Shown here piece by piece: positions 17,240-26,125 of a stretch of DNA of 64,000 nucleotides; the stretch's first letter is position 1, and each line of letters opens with the position of its first letter. Source of the stretch: an uncultured Prevotellaceae bacterium (lineage in GTDB: Bacteria; Bacteroidota; Bacteroidia; Bacteroidales; Bacteroidaceae); assembly GCA_900316685.1 (NCBI GenBank), contig ONDS01000009.1, positions 120,198 to 184,197 on the forward strand. Direction: 5' to 3'. The notes beneath the pieces were generated by a model that did no database searches, was not told where the DNA came from, and saw nothing but the letters and a program-made list of their open reading frames with translations. A program made the translations under genes and the position numbers.

Positions 17240-18580
17240 TTACGTGAGTTTCGACAACCGATGCCACAGTAGTGTCTGCGCCACTCCCCGCAAGAAGAGG
17301 AAGGCGATGAAGGCCAGCCAAAGGGCATGGTTGCCCATCGTCCTGTGAAAAGACAGGTAGATGACGAAGAAGGCCACGGCGGCAAAAGCCGAGGCGAACA
17401 ACATGGCGCGTGTGGCTGTCAGCCCGATATACACCCCGTCCCAGATGAATGCCGCCACGCCTGCTATGGGAATGGCGATGGCCCACGGCAGATAGTCGGT
17501 GGCCGCATTGAGCACCACGTCATCCGAGGTGAGCAGCGAGAGGAAGGAAGCCCCTCCGAGGGCATAGACCAAGGTGAAGAGCACTACTGTCAGCGCGCCC
17601 CATGCGAAGAGCCGTGCTATGGTGGTCCGCAGAGCCTCGGCATCGCGCGCCCCCTTATGCAGTCCACTCAGCGCCTCTCCGGCGAAGGCGAATCCATCCA
17701 TCACATAAGAGAAGAGGATGAACAGTTGCATGAGCAAGGTGTTGACGGCAAGCATCAACGCCCCCTGTCGCGCCCCGGCACTGAGGAAATAGAGGTTGAC
17801 CGCTACCAGGAACAAGGTCCGGAGGAAGATGTCGGAATTGACACGGAAGAAACGCGCCATCTGTTGCCATACCACCACGCCCTTCCACTGGAAATGACGC
17901 GCCATCTCACGATAACGCCATAACCATGCCCCCACGGCCATGGCCAGTCCGGCATATTGCGCCACGAGAGTGCCCGTGGCGACCCCCTCAATGCGCATGC
18001 CGCAACCCACCACGAGCATCAGGCTCACAACGATATTGACAACGTTCTGCGCTATCGACACCACCATCGGCGTGCGTGTGTCCTGCATACCGATGAACCA
18101 ACCCGTGAGACCATAAAGAGAGAGCATGGCAGGGGCACCCCACACACAGATATCGAAATAGCTATCGGTAAGGCCACGCACGCTCTCCTCCGCCCCTATC
18201 ACTTGGAAAGCCAAGTACTTGAGCGGTGTTTGCAACAGTAGGATGAGCAACGCCACCACGGCAGCCGTTAGGAGCGAACGTACCAGGAGGCGTAGCGCAT
18301 CGTCGTGTTGCCCTGCCCCTAGCGCCTGTGCCGTCATGCCGCTGGTGCCCATGCGCAGGAAGCCGAACACCCAGTAGATGACATTGAAGATCATCGAGCC
18401 CACGGCTATGGCACCGATGTAGGTGGCGTCGCCGATATGACCTACGATGGCCACATCCACCAGTCCTAAAAGCGGCACGGTGATGTTCGTCACAATGGCT
18501 GGTATGGCCAGCCGCAGGATGGCACCATGCTCCTTTCCCGCAAAACGATACCAGGATAAGCGCGAGCTGTCGGGTTTCAT
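17240..18580 (-). CDS. MATE-family multidrug/DinF-type efflux transporter
   Basis: 446 residues, about 12 membrane segments. It opens LRLAIPAIVTNITVPLLGLVDVAIVGHIGD, the MATE N-terminal signature; FGFLRMGTSGMTAQALGAG lines the first bundle, and a second MatE half begins near residue 230. These are Na+- or H+-coupled exporters of cationic compounds. The ATG at 18580 is one base after the alcohol dehydrogenase stop (18582), so the pair is one transcription unit; an upstream in-frame start inside the dehydrogenase gene is rejected. Confidence 0.9.
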   Translation of the reverse strand: MKPDSSRLSWYRFAGKEHGAILRLAIPAIVTNITVPLLGLVDVAIVGHIGDATYIGAIAVGSMIFNVIYWVFGFLRMGTSGMTAQALGAGQHDDALRLLVRSLLTAAVVALLILLLQTPLKYLAFQVIGAEESVRGLTDSYFDICVWGAPAMLSLYGLTGWFIGMQDTRTPMVVSIAQNVVNIVVSLMLVVGCGMRIEGVATGTLVAQYAGLAMAVGAWLWRYREMARHFQWKGVVVWQQMARFFRVNSDIFLRTLFLVAVNLYFLSAGARQGALMLAVNTLLMQLFILFSYVMDGFAFAGEALSGLHKGARDAEALRTTIARLFAWGALTVVLFTLVYALGGASFLSLLTSDDVVLNAATDYLPWAIAIPIAGVAAFIWDGVYIGLTATRAMLFASAFAAVAFFVIYLSFHRTMGNHALWLAFIAFLFLRGVAQTLLWHRLSKLT

Positions 18581-18581
18581 A

Positions 18582-19766
18582 TCAGAAGTTGGCCATGCGG
18601 TAGATGGCCTCCACGTCGTCTTGGTTGAGTACTTTGAAGTTGCCTTGTGTAATCTTTCCGTCATGACAGCACTTGCGCGCCATCTCCTGTATCTCCTCGT
18701 CGGTGGCCAAGCGTCCGATGAGTTCCTTCAAGCCCACCGGCATACCTATGGCATGATAGAAGCGCTCTATGGCCTCCACGCCGCGCATGGCCGTCGCCTT
18801 GGGGTCGGAGAAATCGTTCTGCACCCCCATCACATTGACGGCAAACTGCACGAAGCGCGCCACGTTCTCGTCCATCACATAGCGGGCCCAACTGCCCCAG
18901 ATGGCAGCCAGTCCGGCACCGTGGGTGACATCGAACAATGCCGAGAGCTCGTGCTCGATGCGATGGGTGGCGAAGTCCTTGCAAGTACCACATTCCGTCA
19001 GGTCATTATGCGAGAGACTTCCCGCCCACATGATCTGGGCGCGGTTGCGGTAATCCTCGGGGTGGCGCAACACCTCGAACACACTGTCCTTGACCGTGCG
19101 CAACAGCGCCTCACTGATGGCGTCGGTCAGTGTCATATCGGTATGTTGGGTGAAATAGCGCTCCATGGTGTGCATCATGATGTCGGTGGCTCCCGCCGCC
19201 GTCTGATAAGGAGGCAATGTGAAGGTGCGCTCGGGATTCATGATGCAGAAGCGGCAGCGGCAGAGGTCGCTGTTGATGCCCATCTTCAGCGCTCCCTCGT
19301 CGTTGGTGATGACGCATGAGTTGCTCATCTCCGAACCCGCCGCCGGGATAGTGAGCATTACACCGATGGGCAGGCAAGCCTTGGGCACATCTTTTTTCAG
19401 CCAGAAATCCCACACATCGCCCTCGTAGGGCACGCCATAGCCAATGGCCTTGGCGGAGTCGATGACACTGCCACCACCCACGGCGAGGATGAAGTCGACG
19501 CCTTCGGCACGGCAGAGGTCGATACCTTGGCGTACCATCGACAGCCGGGGGTTGGGCACCACGCCACCCAGTTCGACGTAGGGTATGTCGGCCTCGCTGA
19601 GCAGGGCGAACACCTTGTCGAGCAGTCCCGAACGTCGGGCACTGCCACCACCGTAATGCACGAGCACCTTGGTGCCGCCATAGTTTTTCACCAATTGGGG
19701 AAGTTGCTCTTCCGATTGCTTACCGAACACCACCTGAGTGGGTGCATAGAAATTGAAGTCCTTCAT
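18582..19766 (-). CDS. Iron-containing alcohol dehydrogenase (YqhD/BDH type)
   Basis: 394 residues. N-terminal Rossmann-like half with GGGSVIDSAKAI at 97-108 (nucleotide binding) and a helical metal-binding half with HIEHELS and DVTHGAGLAAIWG carrying metal histidines. The length and the opening (FNFYAPTQVVFGK) match YqhD/butanol dehydrogenases, which use NADPH to reduce short-chain and reactive aldehydes. Pairing with a MATE exporter suggests a detoxification unit (inference). A heptad array begins 6 bp upstream of its start. Confidence 0.92.
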   Translation of the reverse strand: MKDFNFYAPTQVVFGKQSEEQLPQLVKNYGGTKVLVHYGGGSARRSGLLDKVFALLSEADIPYVELGGVVPNPRLSMVRQGIDLCRAEGVDFILAVGGGSVIDSAKAIGYGVPYEGDVWDFWLKKDVPKACLPIGVMLTIPAAGSEMSNSCVITNDEGALKMGINSDLCRCRFCIMNPERTFTLPPYQTAAGATDIMMHTMERYFTQHTDMTLTDAISEALLRTVKDSVFEVLRHPEDYRNRAQIMWAGSLSHNDLTECGTCKDFATHRIEHELSALFDVTHGAGLAAIWGSWARYVMDENVARFVQFAVNVMGVQNDFSDPKATAMRGVEAIERFYHAIGMPVGLKELIGRLATDEEIQEMARKCCHDGKITQGNFKVLNQDDVEAIYRMANF

Positions 19767-19772
19767 AATTAA

Positions 19773-19860
19773 ATGTTGAGTGTTGAGTGTTGAATGTTGA
19801 GTGTACTGAGTTAAGAATTAAGAATTAAAAGTTAAGAGTTAAGAATTAAGAGTTAAGAAA
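19773..19860. repeat. Heptad array TGTTGAG then TTAAGAA/TTAAGAG
   Basis: On the plus strand TGTTGAG, TGTTGAG, TGTTGAA, TGTTGAG, then seven units of TTAAGAA/TTAAAAG/TTAAGAG. Read on the minus strand it is the leader of the alcohol dehydrogenase gene and matches the TTAACTC array before cmk. Confidence 0.95.
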
Positions 19861-19881
19861 GAATCCTCCGGCGGGCATTTC

Positions 19882-19957
19882 TCTTGCCCCTTGCTCCTTA
19901 CCCCTTGTTCCCTGCTCCTTGCCCCTTGTTCCCTGCTCCTTACTCCTTGCCCCTTGC
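19882..19957. repeat. Heptad array TTGCCCC/TTGCTCC
   Basis: Eleven 7-bp units (TTGCCCC, TTGCTCC, TTACCCC, TTGTTCC, CTGCTCC and variants). Together with 19773-19860 it fills most of the 314-bp gap between the dehydrogenase and bcp; nothing else is recognised there apart from the bcp promoter. Confidence 0.95.
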
Positions 19958-20048
19958 AAAAATACGGAAAAAGGTGGGAAAAACATGGAAAAAAGGGGTA
20001 TTTCATCAAAAAAAGCGTATTTTTATTGTCTATTCACAGCTTTTTGCG

Positions 20049-20056
20049 TAATTTCG
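20049..20056 (+). promoter_or_regulatory. -7 box for bcp
   Basis: TAATTTCG, one mismatch to TAnnTTTG, 24 nt before the bcp start. Confidence 0.5.
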
Positions 20057-20080
20057 CATCGTTAATCACAAAAAAGCATC

Positions 20081-20533
20081 ATGAACATCGGAGACAAGGC
20101 ACCGGAGATTCTCGGCAAGGACGAGAACGGCCAAGAGATACGGCTCAGCGACTTTAAAGGGCAGAAACTGGTATTGTACTTTTACCCCAAGGACATGACC
20201 TCAGGCTGCACGTCGCAAGCCTGCAACCTGCGCGACCACTACGATGAGTTGCAGGCCGCCGGCTATGCCGTGCTCGGCGTGAGTGTGCAGGATGGCACAT
20301 CGCACAATAAGTTCATCGAAAAGAACCAGCTGCCCTTCCACCTGATAGCCGACACCGACCTGACGCTCAGCCAGACCTTCGGAGCATGGGGTGAGAAGAG
20401 CATGTACGGACGCAAGTATTTCGGCACGTTGCGCACCACCTTCATCATCGACGAGAACGGCATCGTGGAGCGTATCATCGCCCCCAAGCAGGTAAAGACC
20501 AAGGAACACGCCAAGCAGATTTTGGAAGGATGA
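20081..20533 (+). CDS. bcp: Thioredoxin-dependent thiol peroxidase (BCP/PrxQ)
   Basis: 150 residues, peroxiredoxin fold. The active site DMTSGCTSQACNLRD gives peroxidatic Cys43 and resolving Cys48, the PrxQ pattern of two cysteines four residues apart; YFYPKD and DLTLSQTFGAWGEKSMYGR follow. It reduces hydrogen peroxide and organic peroxides in the cytoplasm. Monocistronic, with a -7 box and a following hairpin. Confidence 0.95.
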   Translation: MNIGDKAPEILGKDENGQEIRLSDFKGQKLVLYFYPKDMTSGCTSQACNLRDHYDELQAAGYAVLGVSVQDGTSHNKFIEKNQLPFHLIADTDLTLSQTFGAWGEKSMYGRKYFGTLRTTFIIDENGIVERIIAPKQVKTKEHAKQILEG

Positions 20534-20540
20534 GGCATCG

Positions 20541-20571
20541 TTGCCTAAAAAGCGTAACGTTTTTTTGGCAA
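20541..20571 (+). terminator. Hairpin after bcp
   Basis: TTGCC ... GGCAA closes a long A/T stem (AAAAA/TTTTT, CGT/ACG) with an internal T-run, 7 nt after the bcp stop. Confidence 0.5.
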
Positions 20572-20635
20572 TGAGAACTATAAGTTGATTATTAGCCTTT
20601 ACGACACGCCATCAGTTTCAACCGACAAGACCTAC

Positions 20636-21481
20636 ATGAAATTCATCAGTGCCAAATGTCCCAACTGCGGAGCCGAATTGCAAGTGGCGGAAAACCTGAA
20701 AACAGGATTCTGCAACCACTGCGGCTCGAAGATACTCTTCGAGCCGGAGGTGTCGAATGTGAAGATCGACCAGAAAAAGAGTTTGAGCAACTACAAGGAA
20801 CTGGCAGAATCGGCGCTGCGGGGTGGCGACTGGAAGAACGCCTTGAAGTATGCGGAGAAAGCACTGGAGATCGATGCACATGATGCTGACATGTGGCTGA
20901 CCAAACTGCAAGCATTGATTCAATTGGAAGCCAAAGATTCCAACATCATGGAAGTTTCCACCAAGGTCATACACTACGCAGATGGGAAGCCTTCAATTAT
21001 AACGGAAGTTAATGAGTTATTATTGGAAGTTGCAAGCAAAAACTTTTATGATTCCATCGAAAATAGTCCTTTCAAGGACATAGAAGATAATCTAAAAAAT
21101 AGAGTTTTGTCCTTTGTTCAACTTATTGACAAACAACTATTGTTAGATATTCCCGAGCAAAAGGATCAGGAAGAGGAATTGGCCGAAAAATGGAAAAAAC
21201 ATGTTTTCGAGGAAGGTTATTATAATTGGGGGGATGATATTCACAACTTCTATAAAGAAGGTTATCTCTCTATAACTACCCTTCCACGTAAAGAGGCGTT
21301 GGAAAAATGGAATACGGAATTAGAGGAAAAATTAAAAATAGATGAGGAGACAGAGTTAAGAAAGGAAAAGATACGGAAAATCAACAAATTAATAGGCATT
21401 GCAATAGATATCATTTGTTACGGAGCCGCTATAGTAGTAATTGCTCTATTAATTATGGCAATTAGGGCATTAGTCACTTAA
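20636..21481 (+). CDS. Zinc-ribbon, TPR-like membrane-anchored protein
   Basis: 281 residues from the ATG at 20636. An N-terminal zinc ribbon has Cys8, Cys11, Cys26 and Cys29 (CPNC..CNHCGSK). A TPR-like pair (about 50-95, GDWKNALKYAEKALEIDAHDADMWL) follows, then charged helices, a coiled region (about 220-250, EEKLKIDEETELRKEKIRK) and one C-terminal transmembrane helix (about 255-278). The tail anchor places the ribbon in the cytoplasm. Base composition changes sharply near 20950: the first third is GC-rich like its neighbours, the remainder is AT-rich. Function unknown. Confidence 0.8.
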   Translation: MKFISAKCPNCGAELQVAENLKTGFCNHCGSKILFEPEVSNVKIDQKKSLSNYKELAESALRGGDWKNALKYAEKALEIDAHDADMWLTKLQALIQLEAKDSNIMEVSTKVIHYADGKPSIITEVNELLLEVASKNFYDSIENSPFKDIEDNLKNRVLSFVQLIDKQLLLDIPEQKDQEEELAEKWKKHVFEEGYYNWGDDIHNFYKEGYLSITTLPRKEALEKWNTELEEKLKIDEETELRKEKIRKINKLIGIAIDIICYGAAIVVIALLIMAIRALVT

Positions 21482-21536
21482 CCCCCGCTTGCTTTTTCAG
21501 AAAAGGAAGTGAAAAAGAGAGAACCATCTAATAGAT

Positions 21537-21567
21537 TTTGTCTTTCAATCAACTATAAATATCTTCG
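21537..21567 (+). promoter_or_regulatory. Promoter for the twin lipoprotein genes
   Basis: TTTG (21537-21540), 19-nt spacer, TATCTTCG (21560-21567): a good Bacteroidetes -33/-7 pair with one mismatch, 53 nt before the first lipoprotein. Confidence 0.65.
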
Positions 21568-21620
21568 CAAATATTAAAAACAAACATTTTGTATAACAAC
21601 ATTTAACAACAAAAAAAATC

Positions 21621-22199
21621 ATGAAAAAATCAATCATGCTAATGATGGTGGCAGCCGCCGCTATGGTGACAGTGTCTTGCGGAAGCAAGAAAGAACAGGG
21701 TGAAAGCACAGACCAAGACTCAACCAAGACGGAGCAAGCACCTGCAGCCACTGAAACCAAGACAGAGGAGAAGGCCGACACGGTGAAGGGTCCCGCCACC
21801 ATCGACCTGGGCCGCGCCACAGTGGATGTACCCGAGGGATGGTACGTGAAGAACCCCAGCAAATCGTCTTGCCGCATCGAGCCTTTTGTGAAACCCGACA
21901 TCGAGCACAAGGGTAATTTCGGATGGAGCGTGTACATCAGCGTCTGGGACGGTGAGGTGTTCAAGGCTGAGAAGTTCATCGAAGACGACAAGAAGGTGTT
22001 CGAGGAGACCAAGAAGATGCCTGAAGTGACGTTCAACGGTGTGAAGTACATGTACAACTTCTACGACTACAAGTTTGGCAAGCACAGTGTGCTGGCTGCC
22101 CCGCTGCCCGAGAAGGGAGCCATCAATGTTGAGGTGGGTGGTTATGCCGTTGAGGATGCCGACGTGCAGAAGATCCTGAAGACTTTGAAACTGAAATAA
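21621..22199 (+). CDS. Lipoprotein of unknown function (twin A)
   Basis: 192 residues. Lipoprotein signal peptide with lipobox VSC-G (Cys20), then a Glu/Thr/Lys-rich linker (about 24-60) and a folded domain (about 62-192) that opens ATIDLGRATVDVPEGWYVKN, like the PsbP/Mog1-type fold seen in many bacterial lipoproteins (weak resemblance). The first 26 residues equal those of the next gene. It is cotranscribed with twin B (41-nt gap). Confidence 0.8.
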   Translation: MKKSIMLMMVAAAAMVTVSCGSKKEQGESTDQDSTKTEQAPAATETKTEEKADTVKGPATIDLGRATVDVPEGWYVKNPSKSSCRIEPFVKPDIEHKGNFGWSVYISVWDGEVFKAEKFIEDDKKVFEETKKMPEVTFNGVKYMYNFYDYKFGKHSVLAAPLPEKGAINVEVGGYAVEDADVQKILKTLKLK

Positions 22200-22240
22200 C
22201 CTATTTTTTTTATTTATTCATTCATTTAACTATCAGAACT

Positions 22241-22849
22241 ATGAAGAAATCAATTATGTTGATGATGGTGGCAGCCGCCGCCATGGTGACAGTGTCTTGC
22301 GGCAGCAAGAAAGAGCAAGCCGAGGGTGCCGAGGCAGGTGCAGAACAGACCGAGCAGGCCAGTGGCGATGCCAGCGTGGCTACAGCCGGCGAGAATGGCT
22401 ACATGACCTATGACAACAAGAAGGGTTACACCATCGACATCCCTGGTGGCCTGTTCAAGTACAAGAACTCCATCCTTGAAGAGAAAGACGGTGAGGAAGG
22501 TCTGCTTCAGTATACCATGGAGAAGGACAACAGCCTGAACAATATGATTTCCGTCTACTTCAAGGATAGAGACGACCTGACAGCCGAAACCGCCAAGAAA
22601 GAGTACGAGGATTGGAAAACGACCAACAAAGACGCCACCTTCAAGAAAGACGAGTTGAAAGACAACGAGTGGACACTGTGGATGGAAGAGAAGAGTGAGT
22701 ATGCCACCAGCTATCGTGCCATCAAGTACATCTACTTTCCCGAGAAGAAAGTGTGTGTGGGCATAGAGATTGAATTCAACGATGCTGGCAAGGAGAAATT
22801 CACCGACGAAGTAATCAACCACATCTACGAGTCTCTCAAACTCAAATAA
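22241..22849 (+). CDS. Lipoprotein of unknown function (twin B)
   Basis: 202 residues with the same signal peptide and lipobox as twin A (Cys20), a Glu/Ala/Gln-rich linker to about residue 50, and a folded domain beginning MTYDNKKGYTIDIPGGLFKY. The pattern VPEGWYVKN/IPGGLFKYKN and both C-terminal ends (ILKTLKLK, IYESLKLK) suggest the two domains are distant paralogs. It is followed by a strong terminator. Confidence 0.8.
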   Translation: MKKSIMLMMVAAAAMVTVSCGSKKEQAEGAEAGAEQTEQASGDASVATAGENGYMTYDNKKGYTIDIPGGLFKYKNSILEEKDGEEGLLQYTMEKDNSLNNMISVYFKDRDDLTAETAKKEYEDWKTTNKDATFKKDELKDNEWTLWMEEKSEYATSYRAIKYIYFPEKKVCVGIEIEFNDAGKEKFTDEVINHIYESLKLK

Positions 22850-22870
22850 GCGCCATCGTCATTATCTATA

Positions 22871-22899
22871 AAAAAGCACTCTTCGGAGTGCTTTTTTTG
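22871..22899 (+). terminator. Rho-independent terminator after the twin lipoproteins
   Basis: GCACTC-TTCG-GAGTGC stem with an A-run before and TTTTTTT after. Confidence 0.9.
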
Positions 22900-23033
22900 T
22901 GTGCAAACACAAATATAGTACTATTGAAGGACATAATACCACCATATTGTTGTAATTTGTATAATATTTTGATTATTTTTCATGAAATAAGAAGAAAAAT
23001 GAGAGAAAAACGCAGAATTTATAGAAAAAAAAT

Positions 23034-23041
23034 TATATTTG
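23034..23041 (+). promoter_or_regulatory. -7 box for the surface-protein gene
   Basis: TATATTTG in a very AT-rich stretch, 57 nt before the ATG at 23099. Confidence 0.6.
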
Positions 23042-23098
23042 CAATTTGAAAAAGAAATAACCAACAAAAACCAACTAACAATAAAAAACAATATACCT

Positions 23099-25684
23099 AT
23101 GGGACGAAAACAACTATTTCAATTGTTTATAATCTCACTATTATCTTTTCTGGCATTCCCATACTATGTGCTTGGACAGGAACCAAGCACACCATCGACA
23201 ACTGCAACTCATGCCGAGGCCACCAGTCAGAAATGGAAAGGTATTGATGTGAGTACGGTTATCGGAAACAGTCGTTACACCGACAACAACACATTAGAAA
23301 ACGGTTTTCCCTTCCTTTTGTATAATGTAGGAACTGGTCGCTTTATCATGCAGGGTGGTGACTGGGCGATGGAAGGTCGTCTGTTCTTTTCAGATTTCGG
23401 TCGCCAAATGTATCTGTATTCCAACGGTCGTATCAATGCGGCAATCACCGAGAGCCAAAATGTAACGAAGAATAGCTTCTGCGCCCGGCCGCCAGAACCA
23501 TTTGGGAAAAACTGGTCAGATACAAATTATAATGAAATTAACCTTACCACCTTAATGGATGGAAGCAATCAGGGGAGCTATAAAATGACTTGGAATTTTG
23601 AGCGAGTCGAAGATTCGTCTAATACTGAGACTTACACCTATTATATGTATCAGATATATACTGCACCTAATCCGGATAGGAACTATTACCTCGGAGCCGC
23701 TTGGGGCGAATGTCACAACACCTCAGTGGGTAAGGGTGACGGGCAGTTCGTATATTGGGATGACGACCGTTCTTGCTGGACAACGGCTGAAGTAAGGGGA
23801 AACACCAACAAATTAACGTTGTTGGAAAATGGTGACGAAGTAGAGATACAGAAACTCTATCAGTGGCGTATTATTTCTGTTGAAGAATTTATCGAAGTAT
23901 TGACACAGAATACGGTGGGTCTTAATCCCAGCATCTCGTCCCTGATTAAAGACCGCGATTTCACCCGTAATGCCAATGACTTTTTCGGAGCAAATGACTG
24001 GACAGTCTCCACGCTGGCTGACCATCCTTATGGAAACGATAAACGTTATCCCTACACCTGGGGCGATTACAGGAAAGGAGAAAGTAACTTGAAAAATAAC
24101 AACCAACAGTCGAGAAAGGTAATTGAAATTAATGAGTCTTGGGACTCGCCCGTCAGGTTGAAAGAGGTTTTTGACAAAGTGACTTCTTCTAGCACCAACG
24201 ACCAGGCTGCAGGAAAGAAGAATGCCAAGTATGGTTATATGATCTTCGAAGGCGTAGGCACCGTCACGACCAACTTCGAAGCCCCCAAGCCAGGATGGTA
24301 CGAGATAGAGTGTGCAGGATTCAGTATGAGCAGTGATGAGAACCACGATGCCTATCTGTTTGCCCGTGTGATTCCTGACAGCCGTGTCAATGATTTGGAA
24401 AATACCTTTGACATTCCTAATGAAAACGAACCTACTTATGCTAAAGTTAAATTGGAAAAATTGCCTTTGGAAACATTTAAGAAAAACAACTACGAGAATT
24501 GTTTGGAAGCAGGCAAGGAACTGCTTATCAATAGAGATGACCACAGGCAAAAGGTATGGGTGCTTGTATCGCAGGAAGACTTTGATAGCGACAAAAAGAC
24601 CATCCGCTTAGGATTTAGAAAAGATGAGGCAACACAAAGCGTTCTTATGGGTAGTGGAAACAACAAAGGTTACTATGATACCGATTGGGTGTGTGTGGAC
24701 GACATCCGTACTTCCTATATGGGATTGGCTCCGGTATTCTTCTATGAAGACGAAGAGGATTTGAATTACTTGAGTCATGACGAAACCTATAGGACGCGTT
24801 TCAACGCAAACGAATATACGCCAGCTGAATGGAATGGCAGATACGCTGGTGCCGCCAATTTGGAGCGTACTTTTAATACCGGGAACTGGAACTCATTCTC
24901 TTTCCCTATTCCTTTGACGGGTGAACAGATCAGGAATGCTTTTGGCGATAAAGCCATTTTGGCAAGAATTGACGGTGTAGGCACTCTGTCGCAATCGTCG
25001 CAAGTGTTAGACTTTGCCACTGTTGACCTGATGACTACCGACAATGTTGTCACGCCAGGTCATTTCTACCTGCTCAAGCCAACCAAAGAACCCTTTGCCG
25101 GCACAGATCCGAGAGGCAATGAGGCTTCATATTATGATTTGGGAAAAATCTTCTTTTCTGTGAATGAAACCGAGACCGCAGACTATACATATCCATTGTT
25201 ACCCCTTGGCACCGTGAAGGCCCAAAACAACTTCTCGTCGTATAACGACGCCAACGATGGTGTAGAATTTGCCAACTATATTCAGACTCCTGGTTTTGAG
25301 ACATTTACTGTGAGCGGCGGCAAATATAATGGCACTACCGACACAAAGGGTGTATATGCACCCAAGGATGGCTACGGTGTGAGCGCAAACACCATCTACC
25401 ACTTGAACAAAGACACACGCATCAAAGGTTTTAGAGGGTGGATAACACTAACCCATCCCATTTTAGGCGAGGTGGAGAATATAACAGGTTTAGCAGTGGA
25501 TGGTATCATGGAAGATCTGGATGAAACCACAGGTTTGGAATTGTCAACCATTTTGCCCGTCACTCTTCCCGACGACACACCCATTTATGATATCTGTGGG
25601 CGAAAAGTTGGCACATTGGAAAAGGGCCATTCTTTGCCGCGGGGCATTTATATTGTGAATGGTAAAAAATTCATGGTTCGTTAA
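23099..25684 (+). CDS. Large secreted protein with T9SS-type C-terminal tail
   Basis: 861 residues from the ATG at 23099; an upstream in-frame TTG lies inside the -7 box and is rejected. Signal peptide 1-26 (IISLLSFLAFPYYVLG). The body is Asn/Asp/Tyr-rich and strand-rich; residues near 420-470 (YGYMIFEGVGTVTTNFEAPK, PGWYEIECAGF) look like a carbohydrate-binding-type sandwich repeat. The C-terminus (PIYDICGRKVG..LPRGIYIVNGKKFMV) closely follows the Por-sorting pattern YDxxGR...L..GiYiv.gkK.v, so I infer export by T9SS and surface anchoring. The 59-residue gene directly downstream is probably cotranscribed. Function of the body is unknown. Confidence 0.8.
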   Translation: MGRKQLFQLFIISLLSFLAFPYYVLGQEPSTPSTTATHAEATSQKWKGIDVSTVIGNSRYTDNNTLENGFPFLLYNVGTGRFIMQGGDWAMEGRLFFSDFGRQMYLYSNGRINAAITESQNVTKNSFCARPPEPFGKNWSDTNYNEINLTTLMDGSNQGSYKMTWNFERVEDSSNTETYTYYMYQIYTAPNPDRNYYLGAAWGECHNTSVGKGDGQFVYWDDDRSCWTTAEVRGNTNKLTLLENGDEVEIQKLYQWRIISVEEFIEVLTQNTVGLNPSISSLIKDRDFTRNANDFFGANDWTVSTLADHPYGNDKRYPYTWGDYRKGESNLKNNNQQSRKVIEINESWDSPVRLKEVFDKVTSSSTNDQAAGKKNAKYGYMIFEGVGTVTTNFEAPKPGWYEIECAGFSMSSDENHDAYLFARVIPDSRVNDLENTFDIPNENEPTYAKVKLEKLPLETFKKNNYENCLEAGKELLINRDDHRQKVWVLVSQEDFDSDKKTIRLGFRKDEATQSVLMGSGNNKGYYDTDWVCVDDIRTSYMGLAPVFFYEDEEDLNYLSHDETYRTRFNANEYTPAEWNGRYAGAANLERTFNTGNWNSFSFPIPLTGEQIRNAFGDKAILARIDGVGTLSQSSQVLDFATVDLMTTDNVVTPGHFYLLKPTKEPFAGTDPRGNEASYYDLGKIFFSVNETETADYTYPLLPLGTVKAQNNFSSYNDANDGVEFANYIQTPGFETFTVSGGKYNGTTDTKGVYAPKDGYGVSANTIYHLNKDTRIKGFRGWITLTHPILGEVENITGLAVDGIMEDLDETTGLELSTILPVTLPDDTPIYDICGRKVGTLEKGHSLPRGIYIVNGKKFMVR

Positions 25685-25707
25685 ACATTGAGGAAAGGAG
25701 AAAGGAA

Positions 25708-25887
25708 ATGAGCAAAAAACTATATATCCGTCCAACAGCCCAATCTCACGAGATGAGGTCCGCCCCAATGCGCACCATGAGTAATGTGAGAGGTTATGCC
25801 ATCGACAATTATTATGCGGAACCAGAGAAAGTCATCAGTTTCGCAGAAGACGAAACAGGAGATGATGAGTTCCTCGATCTGGACTAA
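25708..25887 (+). CDS. Small 59-residue protein downstream of the surface protein
   Basis: ATG at 25708, preceded by purine-rich AGGAAAGGAGAAAGGA, unusually SD-like for this genome; TAA at 25885. The sequence opens MSKKLYIRPTAQSHEMRSAP and ends in an acidic tail (FAEDETGDDEFLDLD). No signal peptide. Small proteins starting MKK.YIxPT... are common in Bacteroidales next to surface proteins and are of unknown function; some resemble modified-peptide precursors. It lies 23 nt after the T9SS-type gene. Confidence 0.65.
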   Translation: MSKKLYIRPTAQSHEMRSAPMRTMSNVRGYAIDNYYAEPEKVISFAEDETGDDEFLDLD

Positions 25888-25961
25888 ACCGAAGAAGTGT
25901 TCATTTGATATCAAGAAAGAGAAGACCAAACAAAGGACTAATCAATGATTTCAGGTGAATA

Positions 25962-26001
25962 AATGAGCCTTAATTGAAAACGCTATCAATTAAGGCTCAT
26001 T
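25962..26001 (+). terminator. Terminator after the small protein
   Basis: Perfect 16-bp stem (AATGAGCCTTAATTGA and its complement) with an 8-nt loop followed by TTTATG. Confidence 0.85.
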
Positions 26002-26069
26002 TTATGTGAATATTTGAACCTTAAGCCCAAATTAATTCCCATTTCAGCGTTTTAATCATTTTTTTGTAC

Positions 26070-26077
26070 TACCTTTG
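26070..26077 (+). promoter_or_regulatory. -7 box for the acyl-CoA synthetase gene
   Basis: TACCTTTG, 48 nt before the start codon. Confidence 0.6.
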
Positions 26078-26125
26078 CCAAAGAAATTTAAACCTCTACC
26101 TAAGAATCTTTAAGTCTGAAATACT

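Noticed and set aside
23039-23098. TTG start 20 codons earlier for the surface protein
   Set aside because: The TTG is part of the -7 promoter box; the ATG at 23099 begins the signal peptide.
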